A stretch of 64,000 nt of DNA from an uncultured Alphaproteobacteria bacterium (GCA_902599045.1 CACKEA010000005.1:1-64000), one strand, 5' to 3'; positions 18,158 to 30,312 are shown, counted from the stretch's first letter. Numbers and translations are program-made. Notes: a model not told the origin generated them from the letters alone.

Positions 18158-18287
18158 AAAGACATAATTGCATATTCTGTATCTAAAAAAGTCATTTGTA
18201 GAAATATCTACATCAATTTATCTTAATGAAACTTAGCTTTATTTAAATAATTTTTTTATTTTAAATAACGTTATCAAAAGGTAAATA

Positions 18288-20063
18288 ATGTTTAAAAAAT
18301 TATTTATAAAATCACTATACTTATTCTTAGTTTTCAACTTTACATTTGTTAGTTCTTTGAAAGCAGAAATAGTTTTTGTTGATAGTTTTAGCGTTGCGGG
18401 TCAAGAAGATATTCCTTGGGGTTTTGCTTTTAATACAGATGGAACCAAGATGTTTGTGGTAGGTTATAGTTATGATGTCAATGAATATACTCTCAGCACT
18501 GGCTTTGATGTTTCAACAGCAAGCTTTGTTGATAGTTTTGACGTTGCGGCTCAAGACTATGCTCCTGAAGCAATTGCTTTTAATACAGATGGAACCAAAA
18601 TGTTTGTGTTAGGTGCTATGGATGATGATATCAATGAATATACTCTCAGCACTGGCTTTGATGTTTCAACAGCAAGCTTTGTTGATAAAAGTTTTAGCGT
18701 TGCGGCTCAAGATACTTTGCCTGTTGATCTTGCTTTTAATACAGATGGAACCAAGATGTTTGTGGTAGGTTATATAGGTGATGATATCAATGAATATACT
18801 CTCAGCACTGGCTTTGGTCTCGACCTCCCAGATCCTACAACAGATAAAGATGTAATCGGATTAATAGACGCTCAAGTACAAGGAGCGAAACGACTAGCAG
18901 AACAAACAACCAATTCTATTTTAGACCGCATTACTCATGTTCGCTCTCGAGATACAATTGATCAAACATCACAAGATGTAAATATATCTTTTTCCAATCC
19001 TGATTTAACACTTGCATCGAGTCTTGTTACTATGCCGAAAATGCCCAACCTGAATCCTTTTCAAGGTTTCCAAACAGAGGAGTGGTCGACATGGACGAAG
19101 GCCGATATCACCATTGGAAAAATAGGTGACACGTCTTTATCTTCTGTCCAAGACATCTCAATCCAAGGAGTCTCTATAGGTGCTGATAGAAAAATGGATG
19201 ATGATAAAGTGTATGGCTTATCAATGCGATTTGTTAATGAAGATACAGATATAGGAAATGCAGGAACCAATATCTCAATACAGTCTGTTAATTTATCCGT
19301 TTATGGCAGTCGCTATTTAGATAACGATACCTTTGTGGACGGCGTTGTGGGTGCAGGCTACATGCAATCAGACTTAGTTCGAAAAAGTGGCTCTAATACT
19401 TTAAATGGAGACAGAGAAGGTAATCAAATATTTGGATCGCTTCAGTTTGGAAAACAAATAAAACAATCTCAATTTAATATTGCTCCTTATGGTAAAATTC
19501 ATTCCAGCTACACACAATTAGAGGGATACAGAGAAACAGGAACGAACGCACTCAAATTTGATGCGCTAAAAATTGGAGCAACATCTGGTTCGGTGGGCTT
19601 AGAGATAGATCAACTCATTCAATATCGAGAGTCCTCTGTGAAGCCTCGATTTATAATAGAGTATGGAAAAGAAATAGGATCTAACTCAACTCAAGATATG
19701 TATTATGTCTACGACACCTCCACAAAGCACTCCTATACCTCCGATCAAAAAGACCGCGATGTCATGACGGCGGGGATAGGTTTTGATTTTGTTCATGATA
19801 AAGGCCTCACACTCAGCGCTGATTATGAACGAAAACAAAATGATTATAATGACTATTTTGATAGTGTTTTTATTACCGCTAACTATTTATCCCGCAAAGA
19901 GAGCCAATATTCTCTCTCGTTTCAAGGCAGTGATGGAGACTTAGTATCTCAATTAGAGGCATCTAAAAGACTGGGTTTGTTTGATATTAAGGCTCAATTA
20001 GAAAATGATTTTAATACTTCAGATATTAATCAATTCAGTTTATCTGCTTCCTATAATTTTTAA
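18288..20063 (+). CDS. Autotransporter-like outer-membrane protein with tandem N-terminal repeats
   Basis: 591 residues. A Sec signal peptide (about residues 1-26, ending SLKA) is followed by three near-identical repeats of 50-52 residues containing AFNTDGTKMFVVGY and NEYTLSTGF, which look like blades of a beta-propeller. Residues about 180-225 form a short linker with an amphipathic helix. The C-terminal half (about 270-591) alternates polar and hydrophobic residues and ends in FSLSASYNF with a terminal Phe, as in autotransporter beta-barrels. Base composition and codons (CGC, CTC, GCG) are less AT-biased than in flanking genes, and it lies just after a tRNA gene, so lateral acquisition is plausible. 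Confidence 0.75.
   Translation: MFKKLFIKSLYLFLVFNFTFVSSLKAEIVFVDSFSVAGQEDIPWGFAFNTDGTKMFVVGYSYDVNEYTLSTGFDVSTASFVDSFDVAAQDYAPEAIAFNTDGTKMFVLGAMDDDINEYTLSTGFDVSTASFVDKSFSVAAQDTLPVDLAFNTDGTKMFVVGYIGDDINEYTLSTGFGLDLPDPTTDKDVIGLIDAQVQGAKRLAEQTTNSILDRITHVRSRDTIDQTSQDVNISFSNPDLTLASSLVTMPKMPNLNPFQGFQTEEWSTWTKADITIGKIGDTSLSSVQDISIQGVSIGADRKMDDDKVYGLSMRFVNEDTDIGNAGTNISIQSVNLSVYGSRYLDNDTFVDGVVGAGYMQSDLVRKSGSNTLNGDREGNQIFGSLQFGKQIKQSQFNIAPYGKIHSSYTQLEGYRETGTNALKFDALKIGATSGSVGLEIDQLIQYRESSVKPRFIIEYGKEIGSNSTQDMYYVYDTSTKHSYTSDQKDRDVMTAGIGFDFVHDKGLTLSADYERKQNDYNDYFDSVFITANYLSRKESQYSLSFQGSDGDLVSQLEASKRLGLFDIKAQLENDFNTSDINQFSLSASYNF
18375..18815 (+). repeat. In-frame tandem repeats encoding three propeller-like units
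   Basis: Three direct repeats inside the outer-membrane protein gene. The phrase GCTTTTAATACAGATGG recurs at 18426, 18576 and 18732, giving periods of 150 and 156 bases. Near-identity at the DNA level, including synonymous positions, points to recent duplication or gene conversion. Unit 3 has a two-codon length difference. Copy number is likely to vary between strains. Confidence 0.85.
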
Positions 20064-20095
20064 ATAAATTATTTTAAAATAATATTCTTTAAAAC

Positions 20096-20950
20096 ATGTC
20101 AGATATACAAACAAAAATAAAATTTATTCAATATTCTCTTAACAAACTGACTAGTGAGAGTATTTCTAATACAGAGACTAAAGACACATACTTTAAATTA
20201 TTTAACCAATTACATAATAAAAAAACACTTATGATTGCAGGATCACAAGGTTCTGGTAAATCTACCTTATCACTTCTCATTAAAACTTATTTTAAAAAAT
20301 TTTATAAAAAAGACGTTGTAATATTAAGTATTGATGATTTTTATTTATCCTCACATCAAAGAAAACAATTAGCAAATAAATCTAAGACAAATTTATTCAA
20401 GACTAGAGGTGTTCCTGGTACACATAATCTAAAATCGCTCAACAATTCAATTGATAAATTAAAAGCAAATAAATTTCCAGTATATTTACCTGTCTTTGAC
20501 AAGGTAACCGATAATAAAAAGAATTATACACGAAAAGTTAATAAAGCTGATTTAATAATATTAGAAGGCTGGTGTGTTGGCACAAAACCAGTTGAACCCT
20601 CGTATCTAAAAAAAAATATTAATGAATTAGAAAAAAAGAGTGATCCCGATATGATTTGGAGAACATCTTACAATCAAGCGTTAATTGAATACCAAAAACT
20701 CTTTAATAAGTTTAATTATTATATTTTTATTAAGTTACCAGATTGGAAATATGTAATTAACTGGAAGTACAAGCAAGAATTAAATCTTCGTTCATTGAGA
20801 AGTGATAATCATCTTAAAAAGAAACTCTATATTTTCATACAATATTATGAAAAATTATCAAAATGGATGTCTTTAACTTGTCCCGATATTTGTAATGTTC
20901 TTATTACATTAGATAAAAACCAAAAAATGAGCAAAATTTTATATAAATGA
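20096..20950 (+). CDS. D-glycerate 3-kinase, plant GLYK/uridine-kinase-like type
   Basis: P-loop kinase of 284 residues. Walker A is AGSQGSGKST (49-58). ILSIDDFYLS, then TRGVPGTHN and LILEGWCVGTKP are hallmarks of the GLYK family (related to phosphoribulokinase/pantothenate kinase), which makes 3-phosphoglycerate from D-glycerate. It overlaps the following phosphatase by 4 bases and heads the cassette. In this setting it would recycle glycerate released by glucosylglycerate breakdown into 3-phosphoglycerate, either for glycolysis or for renewed solute synthesis. Confidence 0.85.
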   Translation: MSDIQTKIKFIQYSLNKLTSESISNTETKDTYFKLFNQLHNKKTLMIAGSQGSGKSTLSLLIKTYFKKFYKKDVVILSIDDFYLSSHQRKQLANKSKTNLFKTRGVPGTHNLKSLNNSIDKLKANKFPVYLPVFDKVTDNKKNYTRKVNKADLIILEGWCVGTKPVEPSYLKKNINELEKKSDPDMIWRTSYNQALIEYQKLFNKFNYYIFIKLPDWKYVINWKYKQELNLRSLRSDNHLKKKLYIFIQYYEKLSKWMSLTCPDICNVLITLDKNQKMSKILYK

Positions 20951-21780
20951 AGAGATATCTTATCTTCACTGATTTAGATGGAACATTACTAGATCACGAA
21001 AATTATTCTTATGGTAATAACAATAAAATCATCGCTAGTATTATTAATAATCACAATGATGTTATTTTTAATACAAGTAAGACATTTAGTGAGTCTATAA
21101 ATTTATTAAAAAAATTAAATTTAACCAATATGCCTTTTAGCACAGAGAATGGGGCACTTTTATATTTTCCAAAAAATCGTTTCAAGAAAATTAAGAACTC
21201 ATCTGATTACGGTAAATATTGGAAAATTAGAATTGCAAAATTATCCTCTAAGAATTGGCATCAATTTTTATTAAAAAAACAAAAAAAATTTAAACTTCTA
21301 ATAGCCCAAGAACTTCCCTCTAAAATCTTAAAAAAATACACAAACTTAGATAATACTAGTAAGATGCTAAATAGAGAGGCTAGTCAAATCATTCTTTGGG
21401 AAGATAGCTTGGTAAATTTAAAAAAATTTAAAAATGAACTTAAATCTGAAAAACAGGGAGTATTAATACAAGGAGGTAGATTCATGCAAGTTTCATCTGT
21501 ATGCAACAAAAGAATAGCTAAAAAGTTCATATCTCATGTATATGATCATCAATTTTATGGTACATACTTTAAAAATACTATTGCTCTAGGCGACAGTAAA
21601 AATGATATCGATATGTTAAATTCTGCCAGTTACTCTTGTCTTATAAAAAATCCATCTGGATCTTTCCCTAAGTTGCGTTCAAATAAAAAAAATATAATAA
21701 AATCATCAAAGTTTGCACCTGACGGTTGGAGTCAAGTCCTATATAAATTGAACAATACATTGGAGAATAAAATTTTTTAA
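20947..21780 (+). CDS. HAD phosphatase, mannosyl-/glucosyl-3-phosphoglycerate phosphatase family
   Basis: HAD-superfamily Cof/MPGP-type phosphatase of 277 residues. The nucleophile motif is FTDLDGTLLD (7-16), and the C-terminal metal motif is LGDSKNDIDML. The segment MPFSTENGALLYFP matches the MPGP family (I-x-ENG). Directly followed by a glucosyl-3-phosphoglycerate synthase-like gene (2-base gap), so it most likely removes the phosphate from glucosyl-3-phosphoglycerate to give glucosylglycerate. Specificity for the mannosyl form cannot be excluded from sequence. Confidence 0.85.
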   Translation: MKRYLIFTDLDGTLLDHENYSYGNNNKIIASIINNHNDVIFNTSKTFSESINLLKKLNLTNMPFSTENGALLYFPKNRFKKIKNSSDYGKYWKIRIAKLSSKNWHQFLLKKQKKFKLLIAQELPSKILKKYTNLDNTSKMLNREASQIILWEDSLVNLKKFKNELKSEKQGVLIQGGRFMQVSSVCNKRIAKKFISHVYDHQFYGTYFKNTIALGDSKNDIDMLNSASYSCLIKNPSGSFPKLRSNKKNIIKSSKFAPDGWSQVLYKLNNTLENKIF

Positions 21781-21782
21781 AT

Positions 21783-22994
21783 ATGCCTGATTTTCATCAA
21801 AATGGTGTCATAGCAACACTTCATAATTTTAATACAAAAAAAATTGAACAAATTGAGAGAGATCTTTTATCTTTTTCAAAAACTTCTCCTATGACTTTAA
21901 TTTTACCTTCTCTTTATACTGAGTTAGAAAAACCAGCTTTGACTTATATTGTTAATACTTTAAAGAAAATAAAATACATCAAAAATGTAGTTATTGGTTT
22001 AGATCAAGCTAATAAAAATGAATTTTTAAAAGCTAAAAAGTTTTTTTCAGTCCTTCCACAGAAAACTTATATCCTTTGGAACGATGGTCCTAGATTAAAG
22101 AAAATAGACCAGGCCTTATCTAACCTTGACTTATCTCCTACAGAAAAGGGTAAGGGTAGAAATATATGGTACTGCATGGGTTTTGTAATCTCTTTAAAAG
22201 ACTCTGGAACAGTAGCGATGCACGATTGTGATATTATTACTTATGATAAAAATTTATTAGCTAAGTTATTTTATCCTGTTGCAAACCCAAAGTTTTCTTT
22301 TGATTTTTGTAAAGGTTTTTACCCCCGCGTAGCTCAAGGAAAAATGAATGGAAGAGTTACAAGATTACTAGTAACACCTTTAGTAAAATCTTTACAAAAA
22401 ATGGTTGGTTATAATGAATATCTTAATTTCCTAGATATATTTAAATATCCTTTAGCTGGTGAATTTTCATTTAAGTATGATCTTTTAAATGATATCAGAG
22501 TTCCTCACGATTGGGGCTTGGAGGTTGGTATACTGTCTGAAATGTATAGAAACTTTGCTAATAATCGTATTTGCCAAGTTGATTTAGCAGAAACCTATGA
22601 GCATAAACACCAAGAAGTTTCAAAAAATAATAGACAAAAAGGTTTATCTAAAATGTCCATTGATATATCTAAAGCTATCTTTAGAAAACTGGCTACACAA
22701 GGTCAGGTATTTTCTCATGAAAAATTTCGTTCATTAAAAGCTACATATTTTCGTATGGCTCTTGATATGGTTCAGATATACAAAACAGATGCTGAAATGA
22801 ATGGCTTAGACTTTGATGTACATAAAGAAGAGGAAATGGTTGAGTTGTTTGCACAAAATATTATTGAAGCAGGTAAGATTTTTTTAGAGTCTCCTAGTGA
22901 AAATCCCAACATCCCAACATGGAGAAGAATTGACAGTGCAGATCCAACAATTTTAGATAGTTTTAACAAAGCTGTAAAAGAAGATAACGCATAA
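21783..22994 (+). CDS. gpgS: Glucosyl-3-phosphoglycerate synthase (GT81-type)
   Basis: Retaining GT-A glycosyltransferase transferring glucose from an NDP-glucose to 3-phosphoglycerate. Visible family features are LPSLYTELEKPAL near residue 41, GKGRNIWY (123-130), metal site MHDCDI (146-151) and the C-terminal acceptor region with HDWGLEVGILSEMY. The length is 403, as for bacterial GpgS. It is positioned between the matching phosphatase and a GH13_18 phosphorylase. Mannosyl-3-phosphoglycerate synthase is less likely because the GKGRN and DWGLE motifs are those of GpgS. Confidence 0.88.
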   Translation: MPDFHQNGVIATLHNFNTKKIEQIERDLLSFSKTSPMTLILPSLYTELEKPALTYIVNTLKKIKYIKNVVIGLDQANKNEFLKAKKFFSVLPQKTYILWNDGPRLKKIDQALSNLDLSPTEKGKGRNIWYCMGFVISLKDSGTVAMHDCDIITYDKNLLAKLFYPVANPKFSFDFCKGFYPRVAQGKMNGRVTRLLVTPLVKSLQKMVGYNEYLNFLDIFKYPLAGEFSFKYDLLNDIRVPHDWGLEVGILSEMYRNFANNRICQVDLAETYEHKHQEVSKNNRQKGLSKMSIDISKAIFRKLATQGQVFSHEKFRSLKATYFRMALDMVQIYKTDAEMNGLDFDVHKEEEMVELFAQNIIEAGKIFLESPSENPNIPTWRRIDSADPTILDSFNKAVKEDNA

Positions 22995-22995
22995 G

Positions 22996-24723
22996 TTGAG
23001 AGAAGAATTAAAAAATAATTTAAATATCCATTTTCAAATTATTTATAAAGATATCTTAGATCAAAATGAGATCTTGAAGTTAATTAATAAGGTTTTAGAT
23101 TTATTTGAAAACAAAGATCAGGGTATTACTGAACCTAACTGGTCACAAAAAGATATTTTTTTAATATCATACGGTGACTCTATTGTAGAAACTTCTGATA
23201 ATAAATTAAAAGCACTATCTAAATTTTTAAATAAATATTGTAAGAAACATTTTAATAATGTTCATATTCTTCCCTTTTTCCCATATAGCTCTGATGACGG
23301 ATTTTCTATAACAGATTATGAAATTGTTAGACCTGATTTAGGTAACTGGCAAGATATGAAATTATTGTCAAAAGATTTTAGAGTTATGAGCGACATAGTT
23401 ATAAATCATGCCTCTATAAAAAGTAAATATTTTAAAAACTTTATTGAAAATAAAGAAGATACACAAAATTTTTTTATCAAACTAAAAAATGTACAAGAAG
23501 GATATGAGAGTGTTGTACGTCCAAGAAGTTCTGATCTTTTTAAAGAGTATGCAATCAATGATGAGACTTTCTACTTATGGTGTACATTTAGTCATGATCA
23601 GGTAGATTTTAATTTTAAAAACCCTAAGGTTCTTTTTTTCTTTATCAAATTAATCCACTTATATTTAAAAAATGGTATCAGAGTATTTCGATTAGATGCC
23701 ATTGCTTTTTTGTGGAAAGAATATGGAACTAATTGTTTAAACTTACCTCAAACACATGAAGTTGTTAAACTTATAAGAACTCTTTTAAATGCATATAGTA
23801 AAAATACCCTTCTTATCACTGAAACGAATTTACCAAATTTAGAAAATCTTAGTTATTTTGGAGAAAATGATGAGGCTAATGCAATATATAACTTTGCCTT
23901 ACCTCCTTTATTGCTTTGGACATTAGTAATGGGTGACAGCACAGCTATTAGAAAATGGTCAATGGGTATGCCACCTGCAAAAGATAATACCTCTTATTTT
24001 AATTTTATAGCTTCTCATGATGGAATTGGTCTTAGACCTACAGAAGGTATTTTAACTGACAAAGAAAGAGACACATTAGTAGATATCATGACTGACTTTG
24101 GCGGTCAGACCACCAAAAGAAAAAAAGTTGATAACACAGAGTCTGTCTATGAAATAAACATTTCCCTGCTTGATGCTCTTAAAGGTACTTTTTTTGGAAC
24201 AGATCACATGCAGTTAGAAAGATTTATATGTTGCCATTCAATGATGTTAGGTATTGAGGGTATACCAGCTATTTATATACATAGTCTCGTTGGATCTACA
24301 AATGATTATAAACAAGTTGAGAAGACAAATAATAAGAGATCTATCAATAGAAGATCATGGAAGTATGAGGAAATTGATAAACTACTAAGTGACAAAGACT
24401 CCTTAAATAATCAGATCTATAGTGAGTTATCAAAATTAATCGATATAAGAAAAGATCAACCAGCTTTTCATCCGAACGCCACTCAATTTACATTTAATTT
24501 AGGAAAAAACTTTTTTGGCTTTTGGAGACAAAGTCACGATAAAAGACAATCTATTTTTTGTGTTAGTAATGTTACTAATGTTTTTCAATATTTAGATTTA
24601 TCAGAATTAAATTTAATTTCCTCTAATGAGTGGTGGGACTTAATTTCTAATGAAATTATTATTGATATTAAATCTACAATTACTCTTAAAGCTTACCAAA
24701 CTATGTGGATTACAAACTATTAA
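22996..24723 (+). CDS. Glucosylglycerate phosphorylase-like GH13_18 enzyme (sucrose phosphorylase family)
   Basis: 575-residue alpha-amylase-fold phosphorylase. The nucleophile Asp is in FRLDAIAFLWKE (Asp about 234), the acid/base Glu in LLITETN (about 276), and the third acidic site in FIASHDGIGLRP (about 341-342). ILPFFPYSSDDGFSITDY is typical of subfamily 18. Its place in the operon with gpgS and glycerate kinase argues for glucosylglycerate rather than sucrose as substrate, giving glucose 1-phosphate and glycerate. It starts at TTG one base after the preceding stop, and the N-terminus aligns with family members from this codon. Confidence 0.85.
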   Translation: MREELKNNLNIHFQIIYKDILDQNEILKLINKVLDLFENKDQGITEPNWSQKDIFLISYGDSIVETSDNKLKALSKFLNKYCKKHFNNVHILPFFPYSSDDGFSITDYEIVRPDLGNWQDMKLLSKDFRVMSDIVINHASIKSKYFKNFIENKEDTQNFFIKLKNVQEGYESVVRPRSSDLFKEYAINDETFYLWCTFSHDQVDFNFKNPKVLFFFIKLIHLYLKNGIRVFRLDAIAFLWKEYGTNCLNLPQTHEVVKLIRTLLNAYSKNTLLITETNLPNLENLSYFGENDEANAIYNFALPPLLLWTLVMGDSTAIRKWSMGMPPAKDNTSYFNFIASHDGIGLRPTEGILTDKERDTLVDIMTDFGGQTTKRKKVDNTESVYEINISLLDALKGTFFGTDHMQLERFICCHSMMLGIEGIPAIYIHSLVGSTNDYKQVEKTNNKRSINRRSWKYEEIDKLLSDKDSLNNQIYSELSKLIDIRKDQPAFHPNATQFTFNLGKNFFGFWRQSHDKRQSIFCVSNVTNVFQYLDLSELNLISSNEWWDLISNEIIIDIKSTITLKAYQTMWITNY

Positions 24724-24812
24724 TTAAGACATGTAATTTATTCATAATTAGCTTATTTGAGACTTTTTTTCCATTACTTTCGTAAATAAATATATGATAT
24801 ATTTTGAATATC

Positions 24813-26126
24813 ATGACAGATCCTAAAACATACAAATTTAACACTAAAACATTACATAGTGGGCATCAGCCAGATAAAAATTTTGGCTCACGTGCTGTTC
24901 CAATTTATCAAACAACCTCTTATTTATTTCAAGATGCAGACCATGCCGCTGCATTGTTTAATCTTGAAGAGGGTGGACATATTTACAGTAGAATATCAAA
25001 TCCTACTGTTTCAGTGCTTGAAGAAAGAGTTGCTGCGCTCGAAGGTGGTTCAGCTGCTTTAGCTACTGCTTCAGGAATGAGTGCTATGACTCTAGCTATT
25101 TTAAACGTTTGTAGTGCAGGTGATCATGTAGTCTCCTCTTCACAGCTATATGGAGGATCATTTAATTTATTAAGATTAACTTTAAAAAGATTTGGAATAG
25201 ATACAACATTTGTAAAACCAAGAGACACAGAGGGTTTTAAAAATGCAATCCAGCCAAATACAAAATGTATTTGGGGAGAACTTATAGGAAATCCCGGTAT
25301 TGAAATAATGGACTTACCTGAAATTTCAAAAATTGCAAAGGAAGCAAATATACCTCTTATGGTTGATGGAACATTTAATACCCCATATCTATGTAATTTA
25401 TTTGATTTAGGTGCAGATATCATAACTCACTCTCTAACAAAGTGGATGGCTGGTCATGGAACTTCAATGGGTGGTATTATTGTTGAAAAGGGTGATTTTG
25501 ATTGGACCAAAGGAAATAAATTTCCAACAATGACTGAGCCATATGAAGGCTATCACGGTTTATCTTTTGCTGAAGAATTTGGACCCGCTGCTTTTACAAT
25601 GAGAGCTAGGGCGGAAGGAATGAGAGATTTTGGACCATGTATGAGTCCAACCAATGCTTTTAATATTTTAATTGGTATTGAAACTTTATCAGTCAGAATG
25701 GAAAAACATTTATCCAATACTCAAATTATGCTTGATTACTTAACAAACAATGAGAGCGTATCATGGGTTAATCATCCAAGTTTGCCTGATCATCCAGATC
25801 ACAAAGTAGCTTCCAAGTTAATGCCAAAAGGAGCTGGTTCAATGATAGCATTTGGTATTAAGGGTGGAAAAGAAGCAGGTCATGCATTTATAAATGCCTT
25901 GAAGCTTACCTCTCATCTAGCCAATGTTGGTGACGCAAAATCTCTAGTTATTCATCCTGCATCCGCAACACACTCTCAAATGGATAAAAAATCATTAGAG
26001 TTAGCTGGTTTAACAGAGGATATGATTAGATTTTCAGTGGGTTTAGAAGACATGGAAGATATTATGACTGACTTTGATATGGGTTTTAAGGCATCTCAAA
26101 GACCAAGACTTGTTGCTTCTAAATGA
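24813..26126 (+). CDS. metY: O-acetylhomoserine/O-succinylhomoserine sulfhydrylase family protein
   Basis: PLP-dependent Cys/Met metabolism enzyme, 437 residues from the ATG at 24813; an upstream TTG at 24804 is also possible. Near the start are NTKTLHSGHQPDKNFGSRAVPIYQTTSY, then RISNPTVSVLEERVAALEGG. The PLP lysine is in HSLTKWMAGHGTSMGG. Large length and the insert after the PLP lysine (DWTKGNKFPTMTEP) are typical of MetY rather than MetB/MetC. It makes homocysteine or methionine from an O-acylhomoserine plus sulfide or methanethiol. The stop overlaps the next gene by 4 bases. Confidence 0.9.
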   Translation: MTDPKTYKFNTKTLHSGHQPDKNFGSRAVPIYQTTSYLFQDADHAAALFNLEEGGHIYSRISNPTVSVLEERVAALEGGSAALATASGMSAMTLAILNVCSAGDHVVSSSQLYGGSFNLLRLTLKRFGIDTTFVKPRDTEGFKNAIQPNTKCIWGELIGNPGIEIMDLPEISKIAKEANIPLMVDGTFNTPYLCNLFDLGADIITHSLTKWMAGHGTSMGGIIVEKGDFDWTKGNKFPTMTEPYEGYHGLSFAEEFGPAAFTMRARAEGMRDFGPCMSPTNAFNILIGIETLSVRMEKHLSNTQIMLDYLTNNESVSWVNHPSLPDHPDHKVASKLMPKGAGSMIAFGIKGGKEAGHAFINALKLTSHLANVGDAKSLVIHPASATHSQMDKKSLELAGLTEDMIRFSVGLEDMEDIMTDFDMGFKASQRPRLVASK

Positions 26127-26932
26127 AGATAAAGATAAACGACAAAGATGCTTATTACACTTCTAGTGGAAGAGAGATAGATAAAAAACAACCAACTATT
26201 GTATTTGTTCATGGAAGTGGTTTGACCCATGTTACTTGGGTTCTCCAAACAAGGTATTTTGCTTTTCATGGATACAATACGATAGCTGTTGATTTACCGG
26301 GTCATGGTGACTCCGAAGGTCCTGCTTTAAAAACAATTGAGGAAATGGCCGATTGGATTGCTGATTTGATAACTTCTTTAGGAATAGAGAAGACCTCTTA
26401 TGTCGGTCATTCACAAGGATGTTTAGTTGGTTTAGAATTTGCTCAAAGACATCCTGATAAATTAGAACTTCTGGTTTTAATTAATGGATCTATGTCCATG
26501 AAAATGAATACAGAGCTTTTAGACTTAGCATTAAATAAAGATCAAAAAGCTGTTGATTTAATGATGGATTGGGTACACGGACCTTTAGGACATAAAGGAG
26601 GCCATCCTGTTCCAGGTTTAAGTCATTTAGGAATGGGCGGTCAATTAGTGTCATCTAATAATAATGGAACATTAGGTACAGACTTTAATGCATGTGATAT
26701 TTACACAAATGGACTGAAAGCTGCAGAAAGTGTAAAGCATCCTACTTTATGTATTGTTGGTAAGCATGATAAAATGACACCTAAAAAAGTTGGATTAGAA
26801 TTAGCATCTAAAATAAAAGACTCAAAAACTATTGTTCTGGAAGAGTCAGGACATATGGCAATTTTAGAAACAGCAAGTGAAACTAAAAATTTATTAAAAA
26901 ACTTTTTTAAGGAACATAGAAGTGCATCATAA
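26123..26932 (+). CDS. Alpha/beta hydrolase
   Basis: Alpha/beta-hydrolase fold protein of 269 residues. The oxyanion segment is VFVHGSGLTH, the nucleophile elbow GHSQG near residues 96-100, the acid in VGKHDKMTP, and the His in ESGHMAIL. It lacks the long cap of homoserine O-acetyltransferase, so it is not an obvious MetX. The ATG overlaps the metY stop by 4 bases, suggesting co-expression with the sulfhydrylase. The substrate is unknown; an esterase or thioesterase is possible. Confidence 0.85.
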   Translation: MKIKINDKDAYYTSSGREIDKKQPTIVFVHGSGLTHVTWVLQTRYFAFHGYNTIAVDLPGHGDSEGPALKTIEEMADWIADLITSLGIEKTSYVGHSQGCLVGLEFAQRHPDKLELLVLINGSMSMKMNTELLDLALNKDQKAVDLMMDWVHGPLGHKGGHPVPGLSHLGMGGQLVSSNNNGTLGTDFNACDIYTNGLKAAESVKHPTLCIVGKHDKMTPKKVGLELASKIKDSKTIVLEESGHMAILETASETKNLLKNFFKEHRSAS

Positions 26933-27266
26933 GGGTTCTTGTCATTGCAAGGCAATTGAATTTGAAATTGAGTCCGATCTCGATAAAATTATGCAGTGTA
27001 ACTGCTCAATATGCATAAGAAAAAATGCAAAGATGATCATGGTGCCTAAGGATAACTTTAAACTTTTAAAAGGAGAGAGTGATTTATCGCTTTATCAGTT
27101 CAATTTAAACTTAGCTGAACATTTTTTTTGTAAACATTGTGGTATTTATACTCATCATAATCGAAGAACAGATCCGAACGGTATGGGTGTAAATTTAGGA
27201 TGTCTAGATGATGTCGATCCTTTAGATTACGATGCTGGTCTTAATGACGGAAGAAAACTCTCTTAG
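26922..27266 (+). CDS. GFA/CENP-V-family zinc protein
   Basis: 114 residues with the zinc-ligand pattern of the glutathione-dependent formaldehyde-activating (GFA) family: CHCKAIEFE near residue 7, CNCSIC near 27-32, and FCKHCG near 67-72. It starts with GTG at 26922, behind an AAGGA site and inside the end of the hydrolase gene (11-base overlap). The family name is historical, and actual S-hydroxymethylglutathione synthase activity is doubtful for many members. It may bind a small thiol adduct, which would fit with metY. Confidence 0.85.
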   Translation: MHHKGSCHCKAIEFEIESDLDKIMQCNCSICIRKNAKMIMVPKDNFKLLKGESDLSLYQFNLNLAEHFFCKHCGIYTHHNRRTDPNGMGVNLGCLDDVDPLDYDAGLNDGRKLS

Positions 27267-27289
27267 TTCAGTCCTTGATTTTAATATAA

Positions 27290-30312
<3,023 letters not shown>

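Noticed and set aside
18158-18287. Attachment site or integrated element at tRNA-Arg
   Set aside because: No integrase gene and no repeated copy of the tRNA 3' end was found downstream of the outer-membrane protein gene.
20068-20083. Perfect 16-base palindrome (ATTATTTTAAAATAAT) after the outer-membrane protein gene
   Set aside because: All A/T and with no loop-forming centre; in DNA this AT-rich such palindromes arise easily, and no T run or operator-like partner was seen.
24724-24812. Possible SAM-II-type riboswitch upstream of metY
   Set aside because: Only about 88 bases are available and I could not find the paired elements and pseudoknot pattern expected of SAM-II; the stretch is plain AT-rich leader.
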